From CAZGMN01 sp964645765 (GTDB lineage: Bacteria; Acidobacteriota; Aminicenantia; Aminicenantales; Aminicenantaceae), in assembly GCA_964645765.1 (NCBI GenBank), contig CAZYBE010000011.1, forward strand, positions 1 through 64,000: 64,000 bases of DNA. The letters run 5' to 3'. Below the pieces are notes generated by a model. That model was not told the origin of the DNA. It was given only the letters and a program-made list of their open reading frames with translations, and did not search any database. The translations under genes and the position numbers were made by a program. Below are positions 16,971 to 24,463 of the stretch, one piece after another (position 1 is the first letter of the stretch; every line of letters begins with the position of its first letter).

Positions 16971-18328
16971 GCTTTCTTAATTTTTCTTTTCCAATAAAAA
17001 TAAGCGGGGACCCCTAAGAAAATAATGATCAGTCCTGCCATGGAGTTCCAGAATTCGTTGATTAAAGTGTTGAGGGAGATTAAAAAGGCTGAAAGGACGA
17101 AGATGATGGGAAAGACAGGATATCCAAGGGTCTTATAAGGCCTGGGCAGGTCCGGCCTTTTTTTCCTCAAGATCATCACCGCTGCCCCGGCCAGACCGAA
17201 GAAAATCCATTCTCCGAAGATGACGTAGGTGAAGAGCTGTTCGAATGTTCCGGAAAGGCTGAGGATAACAGCCCACAACCCGAGAAGGACAATGGAATAA
17301 TGAGGAGTTAGAAATCTGGGATGGACAGCAGAAATCCATTTGAAAAAAAGACCATCCTTGGCCATGGCAAAATAGACCCGGGGAGAAGTCAAAATAGTTT
17401 GATTGGCTGCTCCTGTAATTGAAAAGAGAATGATCAGGGCGATAATCGAAGCCCCAACAGGGCCAACAACAGTGTTCATAACATCAGCCGCAATCCTGTC
17501 GGAATTTGCGATGTGGCCAGCGGGAAAGACATAGAGATAGGCAAAATTAGCTATGAGGTAAATGGCAATCACGATAAGAGTCCCGATAAAAATCCCCCAC
17601 GGCAAATTCCTCTCAGGACGTCTGGTCTCTCCGGCACTATATGTGGCTCCTTCCCATCCTTTATAAGCCCAGAGGGATGCGACCAAGGCTATTCCGAAAC
17701 TTCCTATCAAGTTCATTGAAAAGGGCGGAGGCGAAGGCGAGTAGAAATGAGAAGCATTTCCCTTGGCAAAAACAAAGGCTATGCCACAAATGGCAACGAG
17801 GCCACCAAATTTTATGATTGTCAAAGCATTCTGCAGATTAGCTCCACATCTGACTCCAACATAATTCACAATCACCAGAAAAGCTATAAAACATAAGGCT
17901 ATAAGCTTTGTCTCAAGTTTTGAGAGATGAAAAAAATGGGGAAGATATTCGGATGAGAAGGCCACAGCCAGAGTCGCAACAGCTCCTGAATCAATGACCA
18001 AAAAAAGCGTCCAGCCAAAAAGGAAGGCGATAAGCGAGCCGTAAGCCTCTCTCAAATAAACATAGATTCCGCCTGCCTGAGGGTAAGCGGCTCCCATCTC
18101 AGAGAAGGAAACAGCGCCAAAAAAAGAAAGTACCCCTCCCACAATCCAAACAGCAAATATAAGGAGTGGAGAATGGACTCCAGCAGCTATGACTTTTGGA
18201 ACAAGGAATATTCCAGAGCCGATGACTCCGCCGACTACAATTCCGATAATATCCCAGAGCCCAAGGACTCTTGGAAGAGAAAGCCGGGATTTATCCAAAG
18301 CGCTCTTTTCGAATGTCTCTTTTGCCAC
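16967..18328 (-). CDS. APC-family amino acid permease
   Basis: A 453-residue, about 12-helix permease. TM1 carries the APC motif GGVIGSGIFLVPK, and the next segment has SFSEMGAAYPQAGGIYVYLREAYG, here cited as EMGAAYPQAGG. Both define the LAT/cationic amino acid branch of the APC superfamily. It probably exchanges or imports amino acids. Its 3' end overlaps the NSS transporter tail by 4 bp. Confidence 0.9.
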   Translation of the reverse strand: MAKETFEKSALDKSRLSLPRVLGLWDIIGIVVGGVIGSGIFLVPKVIAAGVHSPLLIFAVWIVGGVLSFFGAVSFSEMGAAYPQAGGIYVYLREAYGSLIAFLFGWTLFLVIDSGAVATLAVAFSSEYLPHFFHLSKLETKLIALCFIAFLVIVNYVGVRCGANLQNALTIIKFGGLVAICGIAFVFAKGNASHFYSPSPPPFSMNLIGSFGIALVASLWAYKGWEGATYSAGETRRPERNLPWGIFIGTLIVIAIYLIANFAYLYVFPAGHIANSDRIAADVMNTVVGPVGASIIALIILFSITGAANQTILTSPRVYFAMAKDGLFFKWISAVHPRFLTPHYSIVLLGLWAVILSLSGTFEQLFTYVIFGEWIFFGLAGAAVMILRKKRPDLPRPYKTLGYPVFPIIFVLSAFLISLNTLINEFWNSMAGLIIIFLGVPAYFYWKRKIKKA

Positions 18329-18405
18329 GTGCGACAGCCTATATCAAAAAATGGAGATTATCAATCTCTTTTTCCCCTTTTCCCTCTTTTTAAATGCTTT
18401 TATAT

Positions 18406-18548
18406 TGTCATTGCGAGCCCGAAGCGCCGTGGCAATCCGACGGAGTCGTCGCGAGGAGCGGAGCGACGCGGCGATCTCATAAGATTAAAGAGATTGCGCA
18501 GCCTGTTCCGAGCAAAGCGAGGAATCTTCTTCGTTCCTCGCAATGACA
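18406..18548. repeat. MITE-like repeat with TGTCATTGCGAG terminal inverted repeats
   Basis: TGTCATTGCGAG (18406-18417) and its perfect complement CTCGCAATGACA (18537-18548) bound a 143-bp segment. Internally it contains CGTGGCAATCCG and several GAGCG/GCGA words. The layout matches a non-autonomous dispersed repeat. A degenerate end of the same type is at 7971. No protein is encoded. Confidence 0.65.
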
Positions 18549-18573
18549 TTTTATTTATTGCGTTTGTGTTAAT

Positions 18574-18730
18574 AATCTAAAAAATTACAGCCTTCTCCTC
18601 AACTCTGCATTATCTTCATTATCTTGGAAAAAGCCCGGAGGTGGGGGTGGAGCGAACTGTTCTCCATCCAGAGCCCACATGCCGCGTCCGTGAGTGGCGA
18701 TGACGATGATATTCTCGAGGGGATGAATGA
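18574..18730. repeat. 157-bp direct repeat, copy 1
   Basis: This segment aligns without gaps to 19726-19882 and is nearly identical. It corresponds to the last 45 or so codons and 3' flank of the Asp-box propeller gene. It begins at AATCTAAAAAATTACAG and ends at GGATGAATGA. Confidence 0.88.
18585..18730 (-). pseudogene. 3' fragment of an Asp-box propeller gene
   Basis: The reverse strand encodes ENIIVIATHGRGMWALDG and the proline run that ends the 808-residue propeller at 19746-22172, but nothing of the rest of that gene precedes it. Upstream is the stop of the coiled-coil gene instead. The stop codon differs from the full copy (ELRRRL instead of ELR). It is a gene remnant, not a likely functional gene. 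Confidence 0.8.
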
Positions 18731-18736
18731 AATCCG

Positions 18737-19381
18737 CTATGTTCTTTTCCTTCTCCTGGCAAATTCGAGAATCGCCACGATGACCGCAATACAAAGAAGG
18801 ACAGCCAGTATTGTTATTAATCGATTCTTGCTGGAAATGGTTTTTTTCAGCTGTTCAGACAACGTGCTTTTTTCGCCATTCAGCGCAGAGATTTGCTGAT
18901 TTTGATTCGCCACAGAATCCTTGAGCGCAGCCTGTGCTTTTTGAAGAGAGGAAATCTCAGCGTCTTTTGATGCAATTAATGTGCCCTTCTCGGCTACTTC
19001 CTTTTTCAGGGCATTGATCTGGCTGTTGAAGCTGCTTATCCTTTTTCGGTTTTTTTCCTCAAATTCCTTGCCGGCTTTAACCGCTTTTTCAAGTTCTCCC
19101 TTTTGGCTTTCCAACGTTGCAATTTGATTTTCCAGTGTATTAATAGTAGCTGATAGCTGTTTATTTTCGCTTTGTGCATTCTCGAGGGCACTTTTTGTAT
19201 CCATGAGTTCCTTGTTCAGTGCCTCGTTGTTTTTTTGAAACTCGCTGATTCTGCTGTCAGCCTGGTTGAGTTGGACTTTTTGTTCTTTGGTTGTTGCCAT
19301 CTTGGATGCGCATCCCACCGTTAAAAGGATCGAAAGCGCTACGGCTGTGATCACCATGTCAAAATAAGGTTTTTTCCTCAT
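18737..19381 (-). CDS. Coiled-coil envelope protein with lipobox-like N-terminus and C-terminal TM
   Basis: About 214 residues. A hydrophobic signal ends in LTVGCAS, a possible lipoprotein site. Residues 30-180 form a continuous heptad coiled coil rich in Gln, Glu, Lys and Asn. A second hydrophobic helix (ITILAVLLCIAVIVAIL) is followed by an RRRKR tail. Such a protein could span the periplasm as a rod or be anchored at both ends in the inner membrane. The start at 19381 is chosen because AAAGGAGA lies just before it; an upstream in-frame ATG at 19399 overlaps that site. It sits between two copies of a 157-bp repeat. Confidence 0.75.
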   Translation of the reverse strand: MRKKPYFDMVITAVALSILLTVGCASKMATTKEQKVQLNQADSRISEFQKNNEALNKELMDTKSALENAQSENKQLSATINTLENQIATLESQKGELEKAVKAGKEFEEKNRKRISSFNSQINALKKEVAEKGTLIASKDAEISSLQKAQAALKDSVANQNQQISALNGEKSTLSEQLKKTISSKNRLITILAVLLCIAVIVAILEFARRRKRT

Positions 19382-19725
19382 GATGGAATCTCCTTTCATA
19401 AAAAATTATTGTGAAAGTAAGTTTGAGTAATTATTTTATATAAAAGCAAGAAGCATAACAGTATTATTGAGTGCATTCATTTGTTCTGTCAAGCCGATTT
19501 TAAGGTGCGCCATTTAAAAATTAAAAGTGGACTGAAGACGCCGGGGATGGAGAAAGGCTGAGGCGGAAGCGGTGGGAAGTAAGAAGGGGAATTTTTCGTT
19601 GACCCTTAATAGGAGGGCTTGAGTAGGTCGGGGCGTCGTAGCCCCGATTAGAGCCGGGCTTGGGAAAAAAAAGAGCCACGCGTTCCTTAATCTCCAATTA
19701 AAATCTGCAATGAATTTTTACTAAC
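19382..19725. other. Intergenic region, about 340 bp, with one small hairpin
   Basis: No gene is seen. TCGGGGC (19628-19634) and GCCCCGA (19641-19647) form a 7-bp stem with a 6-nt loop, without a T run on either side, so a terminator is not supported. The left part should hold the promoter of the coiled-coil gene, but no clear hexamers stand out. Confidence 0.5.
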
Positions 19726-19882
19726 AATCTAAAAAATTACAGCCCTCATCTCAACTCTGCATTATCTCCACTGTCTTGGAAAAAGCGCTGAGGTGGAGGT
19801 GGAGCGAACTGTTTTCCATCCAGAGCCCACATGCCGCGTCCGTGAGTGGCGATGACGATGATATTCTCGCGGGGATGAATGA
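19726..19882. repeat. 157-bp direct repeat, copy 2
   Basis: This is the parental copy, the natural 3' end of the Asp-box propeller gene plus 20 bp of flank. It matches 18574-18730 without gaps. The two copies lie in direct orientation 1,152 bp apart. Confidence 0.88.
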
Positions 19883-22172
19883 TCAGGTCATGGACATAGG
19901 TCGAGGGAAGATTTCCACCGAGCACATTCCAGGTAGCGCCTGCATCTGTCGAGACATAGACGCCTGAATCAGTTCCGACAAAAATAATATTCTTATTCCT
20001 CGGATGTTCTTTAATCACGTTCACCGGGCCGAGAGGAATGCCTTTGGAAATATCTACCCAGGTCTTACCGTAATCTGTCGATTTCCAGACATAAGGGGCA
20101 AAATCATCGTTCCTCTTTCCGTTCTGTGTCATGTAAACTGTGCCTAAATCAAAAGCAGAAGCGGCAATCCTCGAAACCCATTTCTGATAGGGCAGGCCAG
20201 CCATGATCTCCTGCCAGGTCTTTCCTCCATCCTTGGTGACATGGACTTTGCCGTCGTCTGTTCCAACATAGATCAGGCCGAACATGAGGGGCGATTCAGA
20301 GATGGAAAAGATGGTATGATAGGGAATATCGCCCATCTCCTCTTTTGTGTTGTAGGTCAGGTCAGGGCTGATTCTTTCCCAGGTGTCTCCCCGGTCCCTG
20401 GAACGGAAAAGGTACTGCATGCCGTGATAGATGATGTTGGGATTGTTAGGAGAAATGATGGTCGGAGCCAGCCACTGCCCTCTCAGCCCAGGCTCGTTCT
20501 CATATTGCCTGGGGAGTATCATTTTCATGCGCTGAGCCGGGGGAAGGCTGAGGTCAGACCTGGTCAGAGAGCCATAAAAAGTTGAAGAATAGATGATGTT
20601 GGGGTTTGTCGGGTCGACGGCATGGGTGCAGCCTTCACCGCCAGGGGCTCTTTCAAATTCCACTGTTCGAATCTGGTTTCGCACTTTATCGACTTCGACC
20701 ACAGCTCTGAAGCTTCCATGGTCCTGCATGGAACCGATGACATGAAATGGATTGTCCATATCGTAAGCAATGTTGAAAAACTGGCTGACAGGAAGGTTAT
20801 TAGTAAATTGTCTCCAAGTCTTTCCTCTGTCATAAGAAATTACGATTCCGCCGTCGTTGACATTGATAATGTAATTGGAATTGTCAGGGTCAATCCACAT
20901 GCCGTGATGGTCAACATGCATGCCCCAAAGAGCGCGGAAAGTCTTTCCCCCATCATTGGAAACCCTTAATGGGACGCCCATGATGTAGAATGTGTTTTCA
21001 TCATTGGGGTCGACGCGAATCTGTCCGAAAACCCAGCCGTAGGTGCCAGAATGGCGCTCCAATTCCTGTTTAACCTGCGGAGTTAAAGGGCTCACCAGAG
21101 TCCAGTTTTCTCCCCTGTCGTCAGAGCGGTAGACTGTCGCTCCTTTTATGATTCCGCTCGAGGGAAGGCCATAGATGCCAGTTCTCTCTGCTTCAGTCGG
21201 CTCGCGGCCAGGCTCGTAATTGTCGATATAGGCATAGAGCACATTAGACTTGGAGAGGCAAAGATCAATCCCGATTCGTCCTCTGTACTTTGGAGCTGGA
21301 AGCCCGCTGTTGATCGGCTTCCAGGTGTTACCGCCGTCTGTTGTCTTGTAGATTCCGCTCCCCGTGTAATCAGGCTCATTGCGGGGGTCGTTCCATTTCT
21401 TGCGCATTCTCTGCCAGAAGGCCGCATAAAGGGTGTTGCTGTCCTTCGGGTCCATGACTAAGTCGATGGCTCCTGTCTTTTCATCGACATAGAGAACCTT
21501 GCTCCAGGTCTTGCCGCCGTCTGTTGTCTTGAAGACGCCTCGCTCCTCGCTGTTTGTCCATTCATGACCGGAAGCAGCGACATAAACGATATCCGGATTC
21601 TCGGGATGGATGACAATCCTGGGAATGGTCTGGGTTCCTGCCAGTCCCATATGCTGCCACGTCTTGCCTCCGTCGGCCGATTTATATACCCCTGCTCCTG
21701 ACTGCGAGCTGCGGAAGATGTTGGCTTCGCCAGTTCCGACCCAGACAATCTGTTGGTTCGAAGGAGCGATAGCGACATCGCCGATCGATGTCGACGGTCC
21801 CTGGTCGAAAATCGGCTCCCAGGTTGTTCCTTCGTTATCTGTCTTCCACAGGCCGCCAGAAGCCGTGCCGACATAGATTGTGTAATTTTTTCCCTTGGGC
21901 CTGACAACAGCGATGTCGGTGCATCTGCCGCTGACGTTTGTCGGCCCGAGAAACTGCCACTTTAAATCTTTGTAGGGAGAGTTCGTCTTCATTTCCAGCT
22001 GCTTCTCAAACCACTGCAGCCTCAGGGCTGGGCCTGTGGAAATGATTCTTTCCGGCGTCTTGGCTTTTTTGCCCTGTTTGGCTTGAGCCGGAAAAACAAG
22101 CAGAGTCATCGACAGAACACATAGGCAGGCAACCAATGCCTGCAGCCAGAATAATTGCCGTTTCGAAATCAT
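19746..22172 (-). CDS. Exported Asp-box (sortilin/VPS10-like) beta-propeller protein
   Basis: The 808-residue protein has a signal peptide (about 1-31, ending AQA) and at least ten Asp-box motifs of the form S/T-x-D-x-G-x-T-W: for example YKSADGGKTW, FKTTDGGKTW, YKTTDGGNTW, YRSDDRGENW, HVTKDGGKTW and YVSTDAGATW. These build large beta-propellers as in sortilin/VPS10 and xyloglucanase folds. I see no sialidase arginine triad, so a binding or scaffold role is more likely than hydrolysis, though a GH74-type glucanase cannot be excluded. It is probably periplasmic or surface exposed. Its 3' end is duplicated downstream. Confidence 0.85.
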   Translation of the reverse strand: MISKRQLFWLQALVACLCVLSMTLLVFPAQAKQGKKAKTPERIISTGPALRLQWFEKQLEMKTNSPYKDLKWQFLGPTNVSGRCTDIAVVRPKGKNYTIYVGTASGGLWKTDNEGTTWEPIFDQGPSTSIGDVAIAPSNQQIVWVGTGEANIFRSSQSGAGVYKSADGGKTWQHMGLAGTQTIPRIVIHPENPDIVYVAASGHEWTNSEERGVFKTTDGGKTWSKVLYVDEKTGAIDLVMDPKDSNTLYAAFWQRMRKKWNDPRNEPDYTGSGIYKTTDGGNTWKPINSGLPAPKYRGRIGIDLCLSKSNVLYAYIDNYEPGREPTEAERTGIYGLPSSGIIKGATVYRSDDRGENWTLVSPLTPQVKQELERHSGTYGWVFGQIRVDPNDENTFYIMGVPLRVSNDGGKTFRALWGMHVDHHGMWIDPDNSNYIINVNDGGIVISYDRGKTWRQFTNNLPVSQFFNIAYDMDNPFHVIGSMQDHGSFRAVVEVDKVRNQIRTVEFERAPGGEGCTHAVDPTNPNIIYSSTFYGSLTRSDLSLPPAQRMKMILPRQYENEPGLRGQWLAPTIISPNNPNIIYHGMQYLFRSRDRGDTWERISPDLTYNTKEEMGDIPYHTIFSISESPLMFGLIYVGTDDGKVHVTKDGGKTWQEIMAGLPYQKWVSRIAASAFDLGTVYMTQNGKRNDDFAPYVWKSTDYGKTWVDISKGIPLGPVNVIKEHPRNKNIIFVGTDSGVYVSTDAGATWNVLGGNLPSTYVHDLIIHPRENIIVIATHGRGMWALDGKQFAPPPPQRFFQDSGDNAELR

Positions 22173-22334
22173 GCTAGGGCCTCCTTTTTTTATGATTGAT
22201 AATCATGAAAAGCTGAGTCACAAAAATTATAATAACTTTGAGATTTTTTCAATAGGATCTCTGAATTTTTAAGCATCTCTCTTTCCATGACGATATTAGC
22301 CTGCTTATGGATAAAAAAGAAAAGGGGTTTTTCT

Positions 22335-23096
22335 TTATTGTAGAGGAATCTTCGATTCTTTTATCCTCAGGGTTATGACGGCCTTGACCTCTTCCGAGGC
22401 TCCTTCTGAACTTACCCGAAAAAAGGTGGCTGTCATCTGTTTCTGTCTCGGGAGAGAGCTGACCGGTTTTTCTTCGCTTTTTTTGCTCAGCATTTTTTTT
22501 ATCAAGTCATAAGCAACTCCCAAGGCATCAAATATCGATACTGAATTAAAAGGGGAGTTAGTCCTCTCGATTGGATTATGAGGCTTGTAAGTGTCAGGCC
22601 AAGGCGGAAGATTAAACTTTAACGGCACACTTTTCTGGGTTATCTTGGTGCTGGAGATAACCAATTCATCTCCGATAAACATCGACAGCTTGAATTCGCG
22701 CGCTTCTATCTCGTTATCGGCTTTTTTCTCTTTTTCCTCCATATTGAGCTTGATATCAATCTCGATTTCCTCTCTCAGCATTAAGTCACTCGCTTTCAAT
22801 TCTAAAAAATAGATGTGGGAGCCAGATTTATCAAACAGGTCATCAGCCTCGATACTGATCGTGTTTATTCCCCTTTTAACCAGGCCTCCTTTAATCGTGT
22901 TTTCTCTGTCGAATAATTTGTAATATGCATCCCTCTCCATATCGATAGCGAGCACTAATCTTGCCGGGGGGAAGACGCCTTCATTTGCGCTACTTACGAG
23001 CGAGATATCATCAAGGAGGGGGAATACTGTTTGAGCATGAAGGCCAAGGCCAGAACATCCCATAATCAGCAACAAAACAAATAATCTCTTAATCAT
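22335..23096 (-). CDS. Exported protein of unknown function, coupled to the TonB-like gene
   Basis: About 253 residues with a signal peptide (to LHAQ) and a beta-rich mature part. I do not recognise a family. The ATG at 23096 overlaps the stop of the upstream TonB-family gene (ATGATTAA), which implies translational coupling; an in-frame ATG at 23111 is less likely. The protein probably works with that TonB-like protein in the periplasm. Confidence 0.72.
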   Translation of the reverse strand: MIKRLFVLLLIMGCSGLGLHAQTVFPLLDDISLVSSANEGVFPPARLVLAIDMERDAYYKLFDRENTIKGGLVKRGINTISIEADDLFDKSGSHIYFLELKASDLMLREEIEIDIKLNMEEKEKKADNEIEAREFKLSMFIGDELVISSTKITQKSVPLKFNLPPWPDTYKPHNPIERTNSPFNSVSIFDALGVAYDLIKKMLSKKSEEKPVSSLPRQKQMTATFFRVSSEGASEEVKAVITLRIKESKIPLQ

Positions 23097-24003
23097 TGTA
23101 TTGAAATTCAAAATAGGCTTCTATGTTCTTGTTCGGAAAATCATCCGGGAACTGAGGAAAGGGAGAGCTCATTCTCAAGGCTTTCAATGCGGTTTCATCA
23201 AGGACCTGAACCATTGATGTGCTGACAATCTGGACTGAAGAAAGCTCTCCGCCTCTTTCAATGACTGCCGAAATTCTAACCACGCCCTGAAGATTTTTTA
23301 TTTGTTCAAAAGGAATAATCCAGTTCAAAAGGATTTTATTCAAAACCTTCTCTGCCCAGGGAGTTATATTATAGCCTTGGACTTTGAAAGAGGCCCTTGC
23401 CCCTCGAGTTCCGCGCCGCAGCTCATAAGGCCCGATGGAAGCCGTTCCGCTGGGACGGCCAGTGGCTGAAAAATCGGAATACGGGTATTTCAATCGATTG
23501 ATATCTTTTATGTAGCCCTCTTTCTTCTCACCAGGCATGGCTTTCATCTTCCCGAGTCTTGAGGGCAAATCCAGGCTGTAGCCTGGGGGGAGTTCTGACT
23601 TGTACTTTGAAGCCTGATCGAACTCGAATTTCGAGGTTAAGCCTGAATAAAACTCCGCTTTGCTTGCTTCTTTAGCATTCTTGGCCCCGCCGGGAGAGGG
23701 CGGCTGGCCGATTTCAGCCTCTGAACCAGGGACATTGCTTCGGCCTTCTCCTGGCTCAGCTTGAATTTTCGTTTCCTTGCCTGCATATCCAGACTCTGTT
23801 TTGGAGGTTAATCCCTGGAGATTTTCCAAGAACTTGCCGATATCCTCAGGCAGGAATACCTTTTCAGGTGAAGCGAGAATAACATTCCTTACAACCCTTT
23901 TAACAGGGTAAATCTTTATCTGAATTTTTGCATTCAAAATAAAATGAATCAGGACGGCATGAACTGCGAGCGAAAGAAGAAAAATAGCTGCTTTTCTTAA
24001 CAA
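23089..24003 (-). CDS. TonB-family energy transducer
   Basis: A 304-residue protein with one N-terminal membrane helix (about 5-25), a periplasmic linker rich in Gly, Lys, Glu and Pro, and a C-terminal TonB/TolA domain (about 215-304) including GVVRISAVIERGGELSSVQIV and LKALRMSSPFPQFP. Such proteins couple the proton motive force to outer-membrane transporters. No ExbB/ExbD or TonB-dependent receptor lies in the window. The downstream exported gene is translationally coupled to it. Confidence 0.85.
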   Translation of the reverse strand: MLRKAAIFLLSLAVHAVLIHFILNAKIQIKIYPVKRVVRNVILASPEKVFLPEDIGKFLENLQGLTSKTESGYAGKETKIQAEPGEGRSNVPGSEAEIGQPPSPGGAKNAKEASKAEFYSGLTSKFEFDQASKYKSELPPGYSLDLPSRLGKMKAMPGEKKEGYIKDINRLKYPYSDFSATGRPSGTASIGPYELRRGTRGARASFKVQGYNITPWAEKVLNKILLNWIIPFEQIKNLQGVVRISAVIERGGELSSVQIVSTSMVQVLDETALKALRMSSPFPQFPDDFPNKNIEAYFEFQYND

Positions 24004-24093
24004 TTCAGGTCCTCATTTATCAGGTAACTCAATATTTAAGATTTTACCACTCCTTACCTAATAAAATGCAAATTTTGAAAAAAAGTTGCTTAA

Positions 24094-24239
24094 TTATGGG
24101 GACACAATACTTAATACCATCTTTAAATGAACTAGCTACGGGGACAGAGTGCTCAATTCCTACTTTGCTAAAAAATGTCCTATCTCAGGCGTGAATTTCA
24201 ATTCATAAAGCTCAATAATTAAGTATTGTGTCCCCATAA
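24094..24239. repeat. 146-bp MITE-like element with perfect 22-bp terminal inverted repeats
   Basis: The ends 24094-24115 and 24218-24239 are perfect 22-bp complements; their core is GGGGACACAATACTTAAT. An internal, diverged half-copy (GGGGACAGAGTGCTCAATTC) lies at 24140-24159. Similar GGGGACA ends are familiar to me as flanks of IS200-like/REP-associated transposase genes, but no transposase is here, so it would be a non-autonomous copy. It lies between the TonB-family gene and cassette 1. Confidence 0.75.
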
Positions 24240-24297
24240 AAGGGCAATAAAAAAAATTAAAAAGGTGGGGGGAAATGGATTTGTTGCTCTTAAAAAG

Positions 24298-24432
24298 TTA
24301 TTGCTTAGGAGATTTTCGCTCTGAAAATAAAAGCCAAACTGTTATAAAAAGAGCCAAAACCAATAATCCAACCGTAAAAAAAGCAATCATCTGGAGGCAT
24401 GTTTTCAGAAGACTCAGCAGAGCTCCTTCCAT
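24298..24432 (-). CDS. Small single-TM protein downstream of propeller 1
   Basis: An ATG at 24432 opens 44 codons ending at a TAA at 24298-24300. The product begins MEGALLSLLKTCLQMIAFF, has one clear hydrophobic helix (about residues 14-36) and ends in SERKSPKQ. GAG-rich sequence precedes the start but no strong ribosome site. A diverged copy of the 5' part lies after propeller 2 without an ATG and with a frame that stops early. It may be a real small membrane protein or part of the duplicated 3' flank. Confidence 0.4.
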   Translation of the reverse strand: MEGALLSLLKTCLQMIAFFTVGLLVLALFITVWLLFSERKSPKQ

Positions 24433-24463
24433 GCTCACTTGATTTATCTCGCTTAATCTTAAT

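Noticed and set aside
19628..19647. Rho-independent terminator at the GGGGC/GCCCC hairpin
   Set aside because: No T run follows on either strand.
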